Shown: one piece after another, positions 40,390-49,358 of the stretch
Layout of the letters: every line of letters starts with the position of its first letter
How positions within the stretch are numbered: the first letter of the stretch is position 1
Assembly (NCBI GenBank): GCA_003457135.1
Contig: DMSQ01000046.1
Span: 1-64,000 of the forward strand
Length of the DNA stretch: 64,000 bases
Reading direction: 5' to 3'
Source of the DNA: Prolixibacteraceae bacterium
GTDB taxonomy: Bacteria; Bacteroidota; Bacteroidia; Bacteroidales; Prolixibacteraceae
The notes under the pieces: model-generated
Databases searched by the model: none
What the model saw: only the letters and a program-made list of their open reading frames with translations
What the model was told of the DNA's origin: nothing
Made by a program: the position numbers and the translations under genes

Positions 40390-41664
40390 TTATTTCCCAA
40401 TCCGATACAAAAACTTATCTGTCCGTAAAATGATGTTGTCGCGAACAATGGCCGGAGTGGCTTTAATCATTCCATCCAACTGGTTTTCGGCTACCAACTG
40501 ATAGCTCAAACCTGGTTTGATCAAGTAGGTTTTCCCCTTCAGGCTAAACAAATAGATATTTCCGGAGGCATACAAAATGGAAGCATTGAACTGATCTTTC
40601 AGCTTGGTTTTCCATATCACTTTGCCATCACGGGCATTCAGGCAAGTCAGGTCGCCACGCTCATGAACCATGTAGATCAGGCTGTCCGTAATCACCGGAG
40701 TTGAAATTTGAGGAACATCTTCAACAATTTCCCAGGGAACATGCGTTTTGGTTACATCACCCGTTCCGGTTGGATCAACCGCCAGCAAACGGACATAAAA
40801 CGCTCCTCCCTCGGGAAACATCCAGCCCGAATTGACATAAACCATACCATTGTAACTCAGATTCATAGCGACAGTTGAATCGTCGCCATAAAAAACCTGC
40901 CAGATTTCCTTTCCGGTTTCAGGCTCATAAGCAATACAAAGCTGAGAACCGTTGCTGATTAACTGATCTTTTCCATTAACCTCAACTACTATCGGTGTGC
41001 AGTAGGCTTTCCGGTAAACCGGTTCAATATTTCTGTAAAATTCCTGAGGACGTTCGGTTTTCCAAACGGTTTTTCCGGTGCGTTTGTCCAGGGCAATCAG
41101 GTATTGAACGTCAGTACCTTCAATATGCAAAATCAGCAGATTTTTATAGAGGATTGGAGAGGATGCCGCTCCCTGCATGTGCTCGCAATTCAGGTCGGTA
41201 CGTGTCCAAATGATCTTAAAATTTCGGGTATCAACACAGGCTGTTCCGTAAGTTCCATAATGAACGTAAATAAAACCGTCTTCTATACAAGGAGTTGAAG
41301 TGGCATAGCTGTTGGTTGGATGAATATGCTGAACCGAATCGGGTTTGAAAAGTATCATTTCTTTCAGGATTTTTCCTGAATTAAAATCGGTACAAACAGC
41401 AAATAATTCTTCGCCGTTCTGTGTGGCCGAACTGGTCCAAATCTGATTTCCAAATACAACTGGCGAAGACCAGGCAACTCCCCGTATCTCAGTTTTCCAT
41501 AGAATATTGCTTGTTTCGCTCCAGTTAATTGGTGCATTTTTGCTTGATGAATGACCATCGAGATGGCTTCCGCGAAGATGTGTCCAGTTTTCCTGGGCTT
41601 GGGTTAATAATCCTGAAAAAAAACAGATTAAGAGCAAAAGAAGGGAAAATAGTTTTCGGTTCAT
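40390..41664 (-). CDS. Secreted PQQ-like beta-propeller protein
   Basis: This 424-residue protein has a signal peptide (LLLLLICFFSGLLTQAQ). The WTHLRGSHLDGHSSSKNAPI opening and repeated blades (VWKTERPQEF, IALDKRTGKTVWKT, CLNARDGKVIWKTKL) are typical of the pyrrolo-quinoline-quinone-like/BamB-like eight-bladed propeller. The WRGPxxDG-type start is usual for secreted Bacteroidota and Planctomycetes members. No PQQ-dehydrogenase active-site residues are evident, so it is likely a binding or scaffolding protein. Confidence 0.85.
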   Translation of the reverse strand: MNRKLFSLLLLLICFFSGLLTQAQENWTHLRGSHLDGHSSSKNAPINWSETSNILWKTEIRGVAWSSPVVFGNQIWTSSATQNGEELFAVCTDFNSGKILKEMILFKPDSVQHIHPTNSYATSTPCIEDGFIYVHYGTYGTACVDTRNFKIIWTRTDLNCEHMQGAASSPILYKNLLILHIEGTDVQYLIALDKRTGKTVWKTERPQEFYRNIEPVYRKAYCTPIVVEVNGKDQLISNGSQLCIAYEPETGKEIWQVFYGDDSTVAMNLSYNGMVYVNSGWMFPEGGAFYVRLLAVDPTGTGDVTKTHVPWEIVEDVPQISTPVITDSLIYMVHERGDLTCLNARDGKVIWKTKLKDQFNASILYASGNIYLFSLKGKTYLIKPGLSYQLVAENQLDGMIKATPAIVRDNIILRTDKFLYRIGK

Positions 41665-41726
41665 GGTTTAGGTTTTGGAAATGGTGAAGATGCAAATTTT
41701 TACCAAAATACCGAAATACAAGAAAT

Positions 41727-41754
41727 TCATCCGATGACTCGAGTCATCGGATGA
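41727..41754. repeat. 28-bp perfect palindrome, copy 1
   Basis: TCATCCGATGACTC and its exact reverse complement GAGTCATCGGATGA abut, forming a perfect 28-bp palindrome 13 bases beyond the pepD stop. Nearly the same hairpin lies 17 bases beyond the htpG stop (47054-47088). It may stabilise or terminate transcripts. Confidence 0.85.
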
Positions 41755-41766
41755 GTGAACAACAAA

Positions 41767-43221
41767 CTACCTGATATTTTCAAGCACATCAACCAGCAGT
41801 TTCCAAAATTTATCAACGGTTTCAATGTTGATCCGTTCGTCAGGGGAATGGGCTCCGCGAATGGTTGGGCCGAAGGATACCATATCGAGTTCGGGATATT
41901 TTTCGAGGAATAAACCACATTCCAGGCCTGCATGGATGGATTTGACCACCGCATCGTTGCCAAACAATTTTTTATATGAATCGGCTGCGATTTTTGCAAC
42001 AACCGAATCCGGGTTTGGTGTCCATCCCGGATAACCATCTGAATGTTCCACCGAAGCTCCGGCTAATAGCATCACCGACTCGACCATTTCGGCAGCCATC
42101 ATTTTTCGGCTGTCAATTTCGCTGCGCTGGCTGGTTGTCAGTACAATCTCATTATTTTCTGAAAATTTCACAGAGGCCAGATTGGTCGAAGTTTCTACCA
42201 TTCCCGGCATCCGGCTACTCATTTCCAAAACGCCGTGCGGACAGGCAGCAATCAATTTTAACATCCGGCCCTGCGTTTCCAAATCAATCACAAATTCAGG
42301 CAAATTGACCGATTGATGCAACATTTTCAGTTTGGGCTCGGAACGTTCAAACTCGAATTCCATTTCAGAGGCAAAAACATTCCATTCCACAATTAAATTT
42401 TCTTTTTGTGACTGAGGAACGACAACGATTGCCGAAGCCTCACGGGCAATTGCATTCCGGAGGTTTCCACCGTTAAAATCAGCTATTCTCAAATCAAACA
42501 GTTTGGATGCCTCAATTAAAAAACGGTTCAAAATCTTATTCGCATTTCCCCTGTTTTTATTGATATCATCACCCGAATGTCCGCCCAAAAGACCTTTCAC
42601 TTCGAATTTAACAGCGTATGAACCTTCATGTCCATTTTCAGGAGTATAGTTTAAAGTTCCGACCGTATCAATCCCTCCGGCACAGCCAATAAACAATTCG
42701 CCTTCATCTTCCGAATCGAGATTGAGCAATATTTGCCCCTTTAAAAATCCGGGTTGAAGGGCGAAAGCTCCCGAAAGTCCGGTTTCTTCGTCAACTGTGA
42801 AAAGACATTCAATGGGCCCGTGCGACAAATCGGTAGCCGTAAGGATGGACATTTGAGCAGCTATACCGATTCCATCGTCTGAACCCAGCGTGGTGCCCTC
42901 TGCCATCACCCACCCGTCGTCAATGAAAGGTTTTATCGTATCGGTTTCGAAATCATGTTTGGTGTCGCTGTTCTTTTCGCAAACCATATCCAAATGCGAC
43001 TGCAAAACTACCACCTGATCTTTTTCCCGTCCGGGTGTTGCCGGTTTGCAGATTAATACATTTCCAGCATTATCCTGACTGGCTTTCAGCCCGTTTTTCT
43101 CAGCAAAACCGAGCAAAAACCGGATGATTTTTTCTTCCTTTTTTGAAGGACGGGGAACCTGGCAAATTTCCTCAAAATAATTCCACAGAGGCTGAGGTGA
43201 TAAGTTTTTTAATCGTTTCAT
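41767..43221 (-). CDS. Aminoacyl-histidine dipeptidase (PepD)
   Basis: This 484-residue M20-family zinc dipeptidase has VVLQSHLDMVCEKNSD with the first metal His, TLGSDDGIGIAA with the bridging Asp, FTVDEETGLSGAF with the catalytic Glu, LNLDSEDEGELFIGCAGG, and RGAHSPDERI with the last His. The length matches E. coli PepD (485). It cleaves Xaa-His and other dipeptides in the cytoplasm. The gene is monocistronic and ends in the shared palindrome. Confidence 0.96.
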   Translation of the reverse strand: MKRLKNLSPQPLWNYFEEICQVPRPSKKEEKIIRFLLGFAEKNGLKASQDNAGNVLICKPATPGREKDQVVVLQSHLDMVCEKNSDTKHDFETDTIKPFIDDGWVMAEGTTLGSDDGIGIAAQMSILTATDLSHGPIECLFTVDEETGLSGAFALQPGFLKGQILLNLDSEDEGELFIGCAGGIDTVGTLNYTPENGHEGSYAVKFEVKGLLGGHSGDDINKNRGNANKILNRFLIEASKLFDLRIADFNGGNLRNAIAREASAIVVVPQSQKENLIVEWNVFASEMEFEFERSEPKLKMLHQSVNLPEFVIDLETQGRMLKLIAACPHGVLEMSSRMPGMVETSTNLASVKFSENNEIVLTTSQRSEIDSRKMMAAEMVESVMLLAGASVEHSDGYPGWTPNPDSVVAKIAADSYKKLFGNDAVVKSIHAGLECGLFLEKYPELDMVSFGPTIRGAHSPDERINIETVDKFWKLLVDVLENIR

Positions 43222-43383
43222 TGACTTCTGTTTTATTAAAGGTTCTAATCTACCGAATTATCTGCTTTTCTGAAAATTATCTTCAACTAAATTAACAAAA
43301 ATTAAAATCTCAGAGGATTCCCATTCAGTTTTTAAAATGACAATGACATGGATGAATTTTCAGGAACCCTGTAGAGTATTTTT

Positions 43384-44535
43384 CTAATTATATTGCTTAA
43401 AATAATTGGTTAGCTTGTCGCTCAACTGATTGAAGATAGGTTTGGTAAACAGCACAAACATATCCTGGGGTGAAGGTGGTATCAGCGCCTTGTTGCTGAT
43501 GATGTTTGATAGTGTATTATCCAGCACTTCTTTATCGCCGACAAAAACGCCGTATTTGTTTTCCCAGGTATATATTCCCTGGATTTTATCGGTAAACACT
43601 ATTTTCTGCGACCGAAATTCAACGGCTTTCAGTTCAAGCAATCCTCCGGAACTTACCTGATCGGTTACAATCCTGATTTTGCCTCTTTTCCTGACCATTC
43701 GCGTTCGGGTAACCGTTGAATCTTTGGATAATTTTACCTGATATTTCTCCTCGATCTGTTTGTTCAGTTCTTGATCTTCTTCGTAATGTTGCGGCCGATC
43801 AATAAAGAAATCGTAGAAACCCATCTGCAAAACCATATCCGGATATTTTAAGCTTGTATTTTCGGCCTCTTCCGGAGAAAAGAAGTGTACAAAATCCTTT
43901 TCCTGAAAACGCTCATTGAGCATCTGGAACACATTATCGTAAAAGAACTGTGCTGAGTATTCGAACTTGCCGTTAACCGGAATTTGCTCAACCACCACTT
44001 TCAGGGTTGCCAGATCTTTTGCCAGCATCATTTTTTGCCGGCTATCCTTAAAACCACGAACCAAGCCATCGGCATTCTGGAAATGAAAGTAAGCTTGTTT
44101 GGCTGTTTCGCGCGTATTCCTTCCAAGGGCCTCCATTCCGGCATCATAAAATTCCTTTGCCGCCCGATTCTGAACATCAACCAGTTCAGAAGTATAGGTT
44201 TTAGGTGAAGGCACCAGCTTACGGGCAGCAGGAATCCGGCGAATTTCGTCTGAAATGCGGTTGACTGTCTGCATAATATCGAGTGTCCTTTTCCAGCGAA
44301 AAGCATCGTTACCGGTCAATATCCGGTCAATTTCTTCCTGATAATAAGCAACAGCCAATGGATAACCATCCCGAACTACCTGAGTGGCCTTTCTATTGTC
44401 AGGATCGCTGCTTAAACGATTGGCTGCCTTCAGGATGGCATCATAATAATCGCCGCGTTGCAATGATTTCTGTCCGGTGGAACATGAATTCAGGAATATA
44501 AAAACGCCTGCCAGAAAGAATAAATATTTACGCAT
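43384..44535 (-). CDS. Putative lipoprotein, unknown function
   Basis: This protein of about 383 residues has a lipoprotein signal (FLAGVFIFLNSC, Cys near residue 20) followed by STGQKSLQRGDYYDAILKAA, a TPR-like helical opening. A helical middle and a mixed C-terminal domain (EFRSQKIVFTDKIQGIYTWE) follow. I chose the ATG at 44535, because an upstream ATG at 44562 would add residues before the signal. I recognise no named domain beyond the TPR-like start. It lies between pepD and a PAP2 phosphatase gene, all minus-strand. Confidence 0.75.
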   Translation of the reverse strand: MRKYLFFLAGVFIFLNSCSTGQKSLQRGDYYDAILKAANRLSSDPDNRKATQVVRDGYPLAVAYYQEEIDRILTGNDAFRWKRTLDIMQTVNRISDEIRRIPAARKLVPSPKTYTSELVDVQNRAAKEFYDAGMEALGRNTRETAKQAYFHFQNADGLVRGFKDSRQKMMLAKDLATLKVVVEQIPVNGKFEYSAQFFYDNVFQMLNERFQEKDFVHFFSPEEAENTSLKYPDMVLQMGFYDFFIDRPQHYEEDQELNKQIEEKYQVKLSKDSTVTRTRMVRKRGKIRIVTDQVSSGGLLELKAVEFRSQKIVFTDKIQGIYTWENKYGVFVGDKEVLDNTLSNIISNKALIPPSPQDMFVLFTKPIFNQLSDKLTNYFKQYN

Positions 44536-44593
44536 AAATCTGTTTTTAAATTCAATGAACAAAAATAAAAAGGAAATGGCAATAAAAATCCTA

Positions 44594-45406
44594 TTACCAG
44601 ATATATGTCAGTTTCACCCCCTGAAAACCGTTTTTTCGGAAAGGTATAACGGTTAGTTTGGAGTTGGATGTCCGATGGCTTACCAAATTCCCGACCAAAG
44701 TACCAACGGCAGCCCCTGCAACTACGTCTGTCATCCAGTGCTTATTGTCGTAAACCCTCGACAAACCCACCAGCGAAGCCACCGAATAGGCGGCAACCGG
44801 AACCCATTTAACATCGCGGTATTGGGTTGCAACGACCGAAGCCACGGCAAAAACAGCGGTGGTATGTCCTGACGGAAAACTATTGCCCTGTAACGGGCCT
44901 TTTATGGTATAAGGTCCATATCCTTCAGGGTTGTTTGGGCGCTCCCTCCCCACCAGAATTTTAGGAATTCGTGTAAAAAGACTTGCCAGCGCAAAACTTT
45001 CTAAACAGAGCAGTGAGGTACTAACGCTTTTTTGATTTTTTGCTATCAGCCCGTGAGCCATGAATACCGACATTAAAAGCAGGCTGTAATTCCCTCCAAA
45101 TGGCTCCAGAAAATTCTTTGAAACGCGATCCAGACCGGCAGTCCTGTTATTCTGAAAATAATCGTTAACCGACTGATCAGCAAGTGATAATCCAGCAGTT
45201 CCGGTAACCAATACACCCAACTTGATCCAATCATTCTGATCCCAACTTGCCGGAGATATGACTACAGCTTTGGTGTCGTTCCAGTATTTTTTGAAGTAGT
45301 ATTTATTGAAGCTGACGGTATCAATTTGAGCGAATACCACATTCGAACCCATTATAAGGATCAGAAATAAAATTCCTTTATTCTGAAGTTTTTTGATCGT
45401 GTACAT
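44594..45406 (-). CDS. PAP2 family phosphatase
   Basis: This 270-residue protein has a signal or anchor helix and the three PAP2 motifs: KILVGRERP (K-x6-R-P), NSFPSGHT (PSGH) and SRVYDNKHWMTDVVAG (S-R-x5-H-x3-D). PAP2 enzymes remove phosphate from phosphatidic acid, undecaprenyl pyrophosphate or lipid A at the outer face of the inner membrane. The catalytic set is complete. The C-terminus ends in an aromatic residue (TYIW), as do outer membrane beta-strand proteins, so an LpxE/outer membrane-type role is possible. Confidence 0.9.
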   Translation of the reverse strand: MYTIKKLQNKGILFLILIMGSNVVFAQIDTVSFNKYYFKKYWNDTKAVVISPASWDQNDWIKLGVLVTGTAGLSLADQSVNDYFQNNRTAGLDRVSKNFLEPFGGNYSLLLMSVFMAHGLIAKNQKSVSTSLLCLESFALASLFTRIPKILVGRERPNNPEGYGPYTIKGPLQGNSFPSGHTTAVFAVASVVATQYRDVKWVPVAAYSVASLVGLSRVYDNKHWMTDVVAGAAVGTLVGNLVSHRTSNSKLTVIPFRKNGFQGVKLTYIW

Positions 45407-45659
45407 TCTGGATTACTGCATTTTACTTCTTCTGAATACTGCAACTGAGCACTTTTTTATTTCCCCTTCGGTGTTCCTTATATTGGTCAGCTCCATTCCG
45501 TCCGAAAATATGATATGGCTTTTTTCAAATTTTTCGCGCGGACAGTCTGGCACTTTATTCTATTTTCCCCCGGGTTTCGTTCCTTCGTCACTTCACCTAG
45601 GGTTACAAATATACTGCTCCTACGGAACTGATAACTGGACACTGCGACTGATCACTTTT
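45407..45659. repeat. Second three-hairpin element plus TGACT tag
   Basis: The gap between PAP2 and mazG contains an element (45498-45630) homologous to 34505-34640. It has TCCGTCCG with CGCGCGGAC, CCCCGGGT with ACCTAGGG around the shared TTCGTTCCTTCGTCACTT, and CTCCTACGGAAC. ACTGGACACTGCGACTGATC-ACT then runs up to the mazG stop, the same element-plus-tag order as before cysH. Confidence 0.7.
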
Positions 45660-46439
45660 TCAAAGTCTTTCCAACCGCTTAGCCTCGTCCCAAATAACAT
45701 CCATTTCGGCCAAAGTCATCCGTTTCAGGTCAATACCTTTTTGAAGGGTCTGACTTTCCAAATAATTAAACCGTTTGATAAACTTCAGGTTGGTGCGTTC
45801 CAGCGCGGTTTCAGGATCAATGCCATACAAGCGGGCAGCGTTGACCATGGCAAAAAACAGGTCGCCAAATTCGCCTTCAATCTTATCCTGATCAACCAAA
45901 TCAATTTCGACGCTCAATTCATTAATTTCTTCTCTGACTTTATCCCAAACCTGTTCGCGGTATTCCCAGTCGAACCCAACCCCACTGGCTTTTTCCTGAA
46001 TGCGGTTTGCCTTGACCAATGCAGGCAAGGCTGCCGGAACACCTTCCAAAACGCTTGTATTTCCACCTTTTTCATTAAGTTTCAATGTTTCCCAGTTCTG
46101 TTCCACCTCGCGCGAGTTGGAAACATCCACCTCGCCAAATACATGTGGATGGCGGTAAATCAGCTTTTCGTTGATTGAATTCAAGACATCGGCCATATCG
46201 AAAGCGCCTTTTTCAGAACCGATTTTGGCATAAAAGACAATGTGCAACATTAAATCGCCGAGTTCTTTTTTGATTCCGTTCAGATCGTTGTTCAGGATAG
46301 AATCGGCCAATTCGTAAGTTTCTTCGATGGTTAGTTTCCGGAGCGATTCGAGCGTTTGTTCCTTGTCCCACGGGCATTTTTCACGCAACTCGTCCATGAT
46401 TTCCAGGAGGCGGGCAAAAGCAGTTAGTTTATCGTTCAT
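45660..46439 (-). CDS. Nucleoside triphosphate pyrophosphohydrolase (MazG)
   Basis: This 259-residue tandem MazG protein has, in the first domain, CPWDKEQTLESLRKLTIEET-YELADSI and KELGDLMLHIVF, supplying the E-x-x-E ... E-x-x-D metal site. The second domain repeats this as QDKIEGEFGDLFFAMVNAAR. It hydrolyses (d)NTPs to monophosphates, clearing aberrant nucleotides or tuning ppGpp responses. The length matches E. coli MazG (263). Confidence 0.95.
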   Translation of the reverse strand: MNDKLTAFARLLEIMDELREKCPWDKEQTLESLRKLTIEETYELADSILNNDLNGIKKELGDLMLHIVFYAKIGSEKGAFDMADVLNSINEKLIYRHPHVFGEVDVSNSREVEQNWETLKLNEKGGNTSVLEGVPAALPALVKANRIQEKASGVGFDWEYREQVWDKVREEINELSVEIDLVDQDKIEGEFGDLFFAMVNAARLYGIDPETALERTNLKFIKRFNYLESQTLQKGIDLKRMTLAEMDVIWDEAKRLERL

Positions 46440-46468
46440 TAATACGTTTTAAAAGGATGGTCAATCAA

Positions 46469-46918
46469 CTAAAATGAAATGGTGCAAAGCTCTTCGCCTA
46501 ACTGGTGTAGCGCCTGTTCAATCTTAATTATCTGCTGTTTTCGTGGTTTTGACCGACCGGCAGCATAATGTCCCAATTGGGTTTGATTTATGCCCGTAAT
46601 ACGTTCAAGCGCCGCTTTTGTAAATATGCCCTTGTAGTAGTCCATCAAGCTCTCAACTTCCCATTTATAAACCAAGGAGTAATCCGATTCAAATATTTCT
46701 GGAATCGGATCACCATCTTCGCGCAGCCCGTCAAGATGAAAATTAATACCCGATACAACCGCTCTTTTCAATTCTTCAAAGGTGTCAGCAGTACACACAA
46801 AGCCGTCTAATCCTTCAACATAAGCGGCATAGTTGTTATCGGTTCTGCCTATTCTAACAATTACTTCTGTTGCCATAATTTTTTCGGTGATAATCTCACT
46901 AACCTTAACAACTTTCAT
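46469..46918 (-). CDS. HicB-type antitoxin-like protein, orphan
   Basis: This 149-residue protein has a HicB-like partial RNase H fold (VIVRIGRTDNNYAAYVEGLD, CTADTFEELKRAVVSGINFH) followed by a helix-turn-helix (ALERITGINQTQLGHYAAGR) of Xre type. HicB antitoxins normally pair with a small HicA mRNA interferase gene, and none is found within 200 bases on either side. An 11-bp inverted repeat upstream (46971-46994) is a fitting operator. It may serve as a stand-alone repressor. An internal ATG at 46876 is an alternative start. Confidence 0.82.
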   Translation of the reverse strand: MKVVKVSEIITEKIMATEVIVRIGRTDNNYAAYVEGLDGFVCTADTFEELKRAVVSGINFHLDGLREDGDPIPEIFESDYSLVYKWEVESLMDYYKGIFTKAALERITGINQTQLGHYAAGRSKPRKQQIIKIEQALHQLGEELCTISF

Positions 46919-46970
46919 TACAAGTTATAATCCCGATCAAAAATAGTAAAAATTCCATATCGAATAACCT

Positions 46971-46994
46971 ATTAATAGGAAAATTCCTATTAAT
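46971..46994. promoter_or_regulatory. Operator-like palindrome upstream of hicB-like gene
   Basis: ATTAATAGGAA-AA-TTCCTATTAAT is a perfect 11-bp inverted repeat, 53 bases upstream of the HicB-like start. This is the typical size and place for autorepression by the helix-turn-helix protein. Confidence 0.65.
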
Positions 46995-47010
46995 TTAAAA
47001 TAACATCCTC

Positions 47011-47041
47011 AAAAAAAAGCTGCCCTTTTCAGAACAGCTTT
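47011..47041 (-). terminator. Rho-independent terminator of htpG
   Basis: Read on the minus strand, AAAGCTG, a 12-base loop and CAGCTTT are followed by a run of T residues (eight T in total), a classical terminator 64 bases after the htpG stop. Confidence 0.85.
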
Positions 47042-47053
47042 CAGGTAAAAATC

Positions 47054-47088
47054 AACTCATCCGATGACTTCGAGTCATCGGATGAGTT
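47054..47088. repeat. Long hairpin repeat, copy 2
   Basis: 16-bp arms AACTCATCCGATGACT / AGTCATCGGATGAGTT enclose the loop TCG, 17 bases beyond the htpG stop. It is the same core as the palindrome after pepD (41727-41754), with three more bases at the centre and slightly longer arms. Confidence 0.85.
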
Positions 47089-47104
47089 TGTTGCCGCACC
47101 AGAC

Positions 47105-49162
47105 TTATTTGATCATCTCAAAACTTCGTTTTACGAACTTGTCCAAATCTTCGCCTTTCAGCATTCCGTTTGCAAGTAAGGCCAGGTCAACCAGTTGTTT
47201 GGCCAGTTTATTATCCTTGCCAAATGAACTCAGCTTATCTTTCTGTTCATCTTTTAGTGCTGAAATTGATTTATCGAGTTCTTCCGATTTTTCTTTCACT
47301 TCGGAAGGAATTTCCTCCTCTTTTTTATCTTTTTTCGCTTTGTCAACTTTATCTTTTTCCTTGGTTTTAGCCTGAATTTCATCCTTGATTTTTTTCAGGT
47401 CTTCGCCCAAAACTGTATCTCGTTCCTCAAAAATCTGCTTTACCAATGGATGTGAAGTGTTCACCACCAGGTTTAAACTTTCAGGCAAATCGCCATAAAA
47501 GCTCATTCCGCCTCCGCCCTGCATCTGGCTCATGTCTTTCATACGGCGCATAAACTCGTTACGGGTAACAACCATTGGATTGCTGTTTTCACCCAAATCT
47601 TTAAAGTCCACAATAAAACCGTAATCCTTATTTTCTGGACAAACGGCTTTGAAAATCGGACTAAGCTCATTTTTTTCTTCCCAACTGAGTTCGTGTTTGG
47701 GTTCTTCTTTGGCGATCAGGTGTTCCGCTACATCCGAATCAACGCGGACAAAGCGTTTGTTGCTGAATTTCTGTTCCAGATGATTGATTAGCGGCGTAGT
47801 AAGTACATTGTTCATCACTAAAACGTCGTAACCTTTATTTTTAGCGGCCTGAACAAAAGAGAATTGCTCTTCCGGATTATTAGTGTAAAGGTAAACTAAG
47901 TTTTTATCCTTATCGGTTTGCTCGCCTTTGATGAGCGTTTCGTACTCTTCCATGGTAAAATATTTACCATCCACATTCTTAAACAGGAAGAAATTCAGCG
48001 CTTTTTCATAGAACTTTTCCTCGGTCAGCATTCCATATTCGATAAAAATCCGCAGATCGTCCCACTTCGATTCAAAATCTTCACGCTTGTCTTTAAATAT
48101 CTGCGCCAGGCGATCCGATACTTTTTTGGTGATGTGACTGCTGATCTTCTTCACATTCGAATCATTTTGCAGGTACGAACGCGATACATTGAGCGGAATG
48201 TCGGGCGAATCGAGCACTCCATGCAACAGCGTAAGAAATTCAGGAACGATTCCTTCAACCGAATCGGTCACAAAAACCTGGTTCGAATACAACTGAATCT
48301 TGTTTTTCTGAACTTCTATGGTATTTTTCAGTTTTGGGAAATACAGAATTCCGGTCAGATTAAACGGGTAATCAACATTCAGGTGAATATTGAAAAGCGG
48401 CTCCTCGCCCATGGGGTACAACTGGCGATAGAAGTTCGAATAATCTTCATCGTTCAGGTCAACTGGTTTTTTAGTCCAGGCTGGTGCAATATCGTTAATC
48501 TGGTTGTCCTCGTCGGTATCCACTTCCTTACCGTCTTTCCAGGTAGTTTTTTTACCGAATACAACCGGTACCTGTAAAAATTTGCAGTATTTGTTCAGTA
48601 TCCCTGAGATGCGCGATTTTTCCAGAAATTCTTCCGAATCGGCATTGAGGTGCATGATGACATCAGTTCCAACCTCAGCCCTTTCACTTTCTTCCAGCAT
48701 GTATTCCGGGCTTCCGTCGCACTCCCAGCGAATTGCAGTTGCACCCTCGCGGTACGATTTGGAAATAATATCAACCTGGCCCGAAACCATGAATGAGGAA
48801 TAAAATCCAAGACCGAAATGGCCAATAATCGCATTGGCATCATCTTTATATTTTTCCAGAAACTCCTCAGCTCCCGAAAAAGCAATCTGGTTGATGAATT
48901 TTTCAATTTCTTCGGCGGTCATCCCAATTCCGCTGTCAGAAACAGTAATAGTTTTTGCTTCCTTATCAATCTTCACACTCACTTTTGCATTCGACAAATC
49001 GCCGGAATATTCTCCTTTGGATGCAAGAGTGCGCAACTTTTGTGTGGCATCCACTGCATTTGATATGATTTCACGAAGAAAGATATCGTGATCGGAATAT
49101 AGAAACTTTTTAATGATGGGAAACAAATTGTCACTGGTTACTCCAATTTTTCCTTTTTGCAT
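47105..49162 (-). CDS. Molecular chaperone HtpG (Hsp90)
   Basis: This 685-residue protein has a GHKL ATPase N-terminus: FLREIISNAVDATQKLR (N-box), TVSDSGIGMTAEEI (G1 box), GHFGLGFYSSFMV (lid region). The middle domain includes LNVSRSYLQNDSNVKKI with the catalytic Arg. It is about 60 residues longer than E. coli HtpG because of a Lys/Glu-rich insertion in the C-terminal domain (KTKEKDKVDKAKKDKKEEE), a feature common in Bacteroidota. It is a cytoplasmic folding chaperone. The gene is monocistronic with its own terminator. Confidence 0.97.
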   Translation of the reverse strand: MQKGKIGVTSDNLFPIIKKFLYSDHDIFLREIISNAVDATQKLRTLASKGEYSGDLSNAKVSVKIDKEAKTITVSDSGIGMTAEEIEKFINQIAFSGAEEFLEKYKDDANAIIGHFGLGFYSSFMVSGQVDIISKSYREGATAIRWECDGSPEYMLEESERAEVGTDVIMHLNADSEEFLEKSRISGILNKYCKFLQVPVVFGKKTTWKDGKEVDTDEDNQINDIAPAWTKKPVDLNDEDYSNFYRQLYPMGEEPLFNIHLNVDYPFNLTGILYFPKLKNTIEVQKNKIQLYSNQVFVTDSVEGIVPEFLTLLHGVLDSPDIPLNVSRSYLQNDSNVKKISSHITKKVSDRLAQIFKDKREDFESKWDDLRIFIEYGMLTEEKFYEKALNFFLFKNVDGKYFTMEEYETLIKGEQTDKDKNLVYLYTNNPEEQFSFVQAAKNKGYDVLVMNNVLTTPLINHLEQKFSNKRFVRVDSDVAEHLIAKEEPKHELSWEEKNELSPIFKAVCPENKDYGFIVDFKDLGENSNPMVVTRNEFMRRMKDMSQMQGGGGMSFYGDLPESLNLVVNTSHPLVKQIFEERDTVLGEDLKKIKDEIQAKTKEKDKVDKAKKDKKEEEIPSEVKEKSEELDKSISALKDEQKDKLSSFGKDNKLAKQLVDLALLANGMLKGEDLDKFVKRSFEMIK

Positions 49163-49323
49163 TTTTTATAATTTTAGATTAACATTCTAATTCATGTGCA
49201 GCATTTTTTTTCAAAGACTATACCACGGTCGAAAAATGACTTTTTGTCACCGAACCTGGCATTGAGGTCAAATACAGTGTGACAAAAACTGATTTTATTC
49301 TGCTTTTATCTGACGGGAAGCGG

Positions 49324-49331
49324 TAATTTTG
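49324..49331 (+). promoter_or_regulatory. Putative promoter of the class V aminotransferase gene
   Basis: TAATTTTG fits the TAnnTTTG -7 element, 28 bases before the ATG at 49359. Confidence 0.4.
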
Positions 49332-49358
49332 CAGCACATTTTCGACAAGGAAGTAACC

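Noticed and set aside
45393..46178. Long plus-strand open frame of 261 codons antisense to mazG
   Set aside because: The minus strand encodes MazG with full catalytic motifs, and the plus frame is its complement and carries repeat DNA in its first part.
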